Assembly: GCF_000174355.1 (NCBI RefSeq)
Contig: NZ_ACIS01000011.1
Span: 1 to 64,000 of the forward strand
Reading direction: 5' to 3'
Length of the DNA: 64,000 bases
From: Pseudogulbenkiania ferrooxidans 2002
GTDB lineage: Bacteria > Pseudomonadota > Gammaproteobacteria > Burkholderiales > Chromobacteriaceae
Positions 61,522 through 64,000 of this stretch are shown piece by piece. A program made the position numbers and the translations under genes. The number at the start of each line of letters is the position of its first letter. Positions within the stretch are counted from its first letter, which is position 1. A model generated the notes under the pieces. It had not been told where the DNA came from and searched no databases. It saw only the letters and a program-made list of their open reading frames with translations.

Positions 61522-62391
61522 CTAGAGCACCACGGTGCGGTTGCCGTTGATGAATACTCTCCTCTCGATGAAGGCCTTGACCGCCCGGGCCAGCGCCAGG
61601 CACTCGACGTCGCGTCCGGTGGCGAGCAGGCGCTCCGGACCGTAGGAATGGTCGACCCGCTCCACCACCTGCTCGATGATCGGCCCTTCATCCAGCTCAT
61701 CGGTGACGAAGTGGGCGGTGGCGCCGATCAGCTTGACGCCGCGCTCGTAGGCCTGGTGGTAGGGCTTGGCGCCCTTGAAGCCGGGCAGGAAGGAGTGGTG
61801 GATGTTGATCACGCGCCCGGCGAAGTCGGCGCTGAAGGCGGCCGACAGCACCTGCATGTAACGCGCCAGCACCACCAGTTCGGCACCACTCGCGGCGATC
61901 AGCGCGCGCAGGCGCGCCTCCTGCTCGGGCTTGCTGTCCGGGGTGAGCGGCAGGTGGTGGAAGGGAATACCGTTGGCTTCGGCCAACGGGGCCAGCGTGT
62001 CATGGTTGGAGACGATGGCGACCACGTCCATCTTCAATTCGTCCATGCGCCAGCGGAACAAGAGGTCGGCCAGGCAGTGGTCGAGCTTCGACACCATGAT
62101 CAGCACCCTGGGGCGCACCGCCTGGTCGTGCAGCGCCCAGCGCATGCCGAAGCGCGCCGCCACCGGAGCGAAATCGCGGCGCAGTTCGTCGAGCGCCAGC
62201 GCCTGTCCGGCGCGATGGTGGAAGATGCAGCGCAGGAAGAAGCGCTGCTGGCATTCGTCGTCGAACACGGCGAGCTCGTCGATGTAGCAGCCGCGCCGGT
62301 CGAGGAACTCGACCGCGGACGCTACCTCGCCGGCTTCGCTCGGACAATCCAGGGTCAGGCTGAATGGGTGGGAAGGATGGCTGGATTTCAT
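61522..62391 (-). CDS. purU: Formyltetrahydrofolate deformylase, second copy
   Basis: 289 aa with an ACT domain and a formyl-transferase domain, same blocks as the copy at 12154 (HRAGQALALDELRRDFAPVA in the ACT part; [20 protein letters not shown] and [20 protein letters not shown] in the catalytic part). MKSSHPS at 62391 follows GGAGAG; an ATG four codons earlier has no site. It follows folB by 18 bases and ends the soxA-soxG-folB-purU run. It matches the purU2 of Pseudomonas betaine clusters, recycling THF for sarcosine oxidase. Confidence 0.93.
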   Translation of the reverse strand: MKSSHPSHPFSLTLDCPSEAGEVASAVEFLDRRGCYIDELAVFDDECQQRFFLRCIFHHRAGQALALDELRRDFAPVAARFGMRWALHDQAVRPRVLIMVSKLDHCLADLLFRWRMDELKMDVVAIVSNHDTLAPLAEANGIPFHHLPLTPDSKPEQEARLRALIAASGAELVVLARYMQVLSAAFSADFAGRVINIHHSFLPGFKGAKPYHQAYERGVKLIGATAHFVTDELDEGPIIEQVVERVDHSYGPERLLATGRDVECLALARAVKAFIERRVFINGNRTVVL

Positions 62392-62409
62392 GTTTCTCTC
62401 CATGGTCCG

Positions 62410-62859
62410 TCAGGCCTGCTCGGCCACCGCCCGGGGCTGCCCCTGGTCGGCGCGGCGCGTGTCATGCCAGTGCTGGTAGTCCTGGCGCGACCACGACACC
62501 CTCACCCCCACCCGGCGCGCCACCTCCACCGCGTTCGGCTTGAACAGCGTCAGGTCCACCTGTTCCAGGGTCGGGAAGCGGCGGAACGACAACTGCAGCA
62601 GGTCGATCGCCAGCTGCTCCACCAGGCCGGTGCCGGGCTGGCTTTCCAGATAGGCGCACAGCACCTGGCAGTAGCGGTGGTAATCCAGGCACTCGGCGAT
62701 ATCCTGCGGCTGGCCGGGGTGGCGGTAGCGCAGCACGGCGTCGATCACCACCGGCTGCGGCGCGCGCTCGTAGTCGTAGATGCCGACCACGGTCTGGGTC
62801 GCCAACCCGTCGATGACGATCTCCCAGGTGCGGGAGGCGGCGTGGCTCTGAGGCTGCAT
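62410..62859 (-). CDS. folB: Dihydroneopterin aldolase family protein
   Basis: 149 aa FolB/FolX-type protein: IVIDGLATQTVVGIYDYERA, the acid LVEQLAIDLLQLSFRRFPTL with the conserved Glu, and LFKPNAVEVARRVGVRVSW. Catalyses aldol cleavage of dihydroneopterin in folate synthesis. Located between soxG2 and purU2, so it may raise pterin supply when methylamine catabolism needs THF. This is probably a paralogue specialised to the pathway; the housekeeping folB would be elsewhere. About 20 C-terminal residues (DQGQPRAVAEQA end) are outside the fold. Confidence 0.87.
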   Translation of the reverse strand: MQPQSHAASRTWEIVIDGLATQTVVGIYDYERAPQPVVIDAVLRYRHPGQPQDIAECLDYHRYCQVLCAYLESQPGTGLVEQLAIDLLQLSFRRFPTLEQVDLTLFKPNAVEVARRVGVRVSWSRQDYQHWHDTRRADQGQPRAVAEQA

Positions 62860-62925
62860 GTCGGAACCTTCTACAAAAACGGTTGATCGGGAGGCAGGCC
62901 CGCGCCGCGGGCCTGCCTCGACCGG

Positions 62926-63519
62926 CTAGCGGATGAACTCGTCGGCGGCGTCGAGCAGCATCAGGCAGGCGTACTCGGCGAAGCTGCGCCGCACCACCAG
63001 CTGGTACAGCTCCTCAGCGATGTGCAACACGGTGATGCCGGCCTTGAAGAAGTGGCTCTGCGTGCTGCAGCCGACCGGGAACACCTTGGGGTGCAGGTCG
63101 AGCGGGCAGCCCTTGGCCAGCACCTCGCGCACACGTCGGCCGGACAGTTCGAACACGGTGTAACCGCTGCTGACGTCGACCACGGCGTGGTGCTCGCCGG
63201 CGAGCGCCTGGCGCAGCGCCCGCTCCAGCTCGGGGCCGGTTTCCTCGACCGACTGGATCAGCCACTCGTCCGGCCCCATCCATACCGCGCTGCAGCCGCT
63301 GGCCGAAGCCGTTATGGTCTGGCCGCTGGGCAGGGCCAGCTGCAGCACCTCTTCCACCGCACCGCGGAAGGCCGGCGAGTCCGGGTCGCCGCGCAGCGTG
63401 ACGTGGGTCATGAAGGCGCGCTCGACTAGGCCGAAGTCTTTCGGCCCCTTGACGAAGGCCGCGGCCAGTTTCGACTTGATGCCCACCAGCGGGGCTTCCT
63501 GAATCAGCTGATCAGACAT
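62926..63519 (-). CDS. soxG: Sarcosine oxidase gamma subunit, second copy
   Basis: 197 aa SoxG-like protein. Seen are MTHVTLRGDPDSPAFRGAVE, VWMGPDEWLIQSVEETG, VDVSSGYTVFELSGRRVREV and VLHIAEELYQLVVRRSFAEY. It resembles the alpha-proteobacterial/Pseudomonas type more than the copy at 6538. ATG 63519 overlaps the end of soxA2 by 8 bases, as in the first operon. The gap to folB is 66 bases. Confidence 0.9.
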   Translation of the reverse strand: MSDQLIQEAPLVGIKSKLAAAFVKGPKDFGLVERAFMTHVTLRGDPDSPAFRGAVEEVLQLALPSGQTITASASGCSAVWMGPDEWLIQSVEETGPELERALRQALAGEHHAVVDVSSGYTVFELSGRRVREVLAKGCPLDLHPKVFPVGCSTQSHFFKAGITVLHIAEELYQLVVRRSFAEYACLMLLDAADEFIR

Positions 63520-64000
63520 GTTGGCGTCCTCCTTCGACGTCGTAGAACACCGGGCTGCACACTTCGACTTCGATGCTGCGCCCGTCCCGCAAGGCCACGT
63601 AGACTCGCTCGCCATGGCGCGACTGCCCGCCCTTCATTACCGCCATGGCGATGGAACGCGCCAGGATCGGGCTGAAGTAGCTGGAAGTGACGTGCCCCAG
63701 CATCGGCGTCATGCCGCCGCTGGTGGGCTGCGCGACGATCTGCCCGCCTTCCGGCAGTACGAACTTGGGGTCGAGCGGCTTGAGGCCGACCAGCTGCTTG
63801 CGGTCGTGGCGGCGCGTGTCGGAGCGGAACAGCGAGCGCTTGCCGAGGAAGTCCTTGGCCTTGGACACCATGCCCTCCATGCCGAGGTCGATCGGGCTGA
63901 CCGAACCGTCGGTATCCTGGCCCACGATGATGTAACCCTTCTCGGCGCGCAGCACGTGCATGGTCTCGGTGCCGTAGGGGGTGATGCCGAACTCGGCACC
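63512..64000 (-). CDS. soxA: Sarcosine oxidase alpha subunit, second copy (C-terminal part, cut by window edge)
   Basis: 163 visible codons, in phase to the last base, covering the end of the GcvT-like folate domain (FGITPYGTETMHVLRAEKGY, IVGQDTDGSVSPIDLG, GKRSLFRSDTRRHDRKQLVG). Close to the end of the first SoxA in alignment but clearly divergent (for example GGMTPMLGHVTSSYFSPILA). The remaining ~840 residues and presumably soxB and soxD lie to the right. Confidence 0.93.
   Translation of the reverse strand, partial: GAEFGITPYGTETMHVLRAEKGYIIVGQDTDGSVSPIDLGMEGMVSKAKDFLGKRSLFRSDTRRHDRKQLVGLKPLDPKFVLPEGGQIVAQPTSGGMTPMLGHVTSSYFSPILARSIAMAVMKGGQSRHGERVYVALRDGRSIEVEVCSPVFYDVEGGRQHV

Overview
The window is GC-rich, densely coded DNA from a free-living, metabolically versatile betaproteobacterium. 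The gene families, the gamma-type maltose transporter with a maltoporin and the repeat types would fit a Neisseriales/Chromobacteriaceae-like host, but no marker gene here proves that. No rRNA, tRNA, CRISPR array, transposase or phage gene was seen. The left edge cuts a type VI secretion vgrG and the right edge cuts a second soxA.

The main theme is choline and glycine betaine catabolism. Bases 1-12150 (mostly minus strand) carry a quaternary-amine binding protein, a secreted phosphorylcholine phosphatase, a dipeptidase of the kind found in betaine clusters, and a complete heterotetrameric sarcosine oxidase operon soxB-soxD-soxA-soxG. A formyl-THF deformylase (purU) is divergent from it. betB and betA (36.9-40.3 kb) supply betaine from choline. 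frmA and fghA (40.5-42.8 kb) remove formaldehyde. At 61.5-64 kb a second set, soxA-soxG-folB-purU, runs off the edge. KatG and a 1-Cys peroxiredoxin could deal with the peroxide made by sarcosine oxidase.

Bases 23-36.3 kb form a maltose/maltodextrin island on the minus strand: pfkB, secreted GH13, small membrane protein, broken dinB, lacI-type regulator, lamB, GH13 glucosidase, malK, malE, malF, malG. Five copies of one palindromic operator lie upstream of lamB (four) and pfkB (one), so one LacI-family repressor probably controls both ends.

The rest is modular: comEA-like gene, Suv3-like helicase, YadGH-like ABC exporter, DHA2 exporter, a histidine kinase with an HD-GYP response regulator, archease-rtcB, a CapA-like protein, a pncA-pncB NAD salvage operon, a thuA-gfo/idh operon with a divergent AraC regulator, a dCache chemoreceptor and an MHS-family transporter.

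The most unusual material is between genes. Three mobile or structured repeats (41521-41722, 48078-48248, 57432-57580) have terminal arms that pair within each copy while differing between copies, and each ends at the stop codon of a minus-strand gene. A 12-mer recurs five times, only between genes. There are two REP-like hairpins. Several decayed gene ends remain (dipeptidase, binding protein, chemoreceptor, MFS). Two of them suggest that the choline block was duplicated and then each copy lost a different gene.
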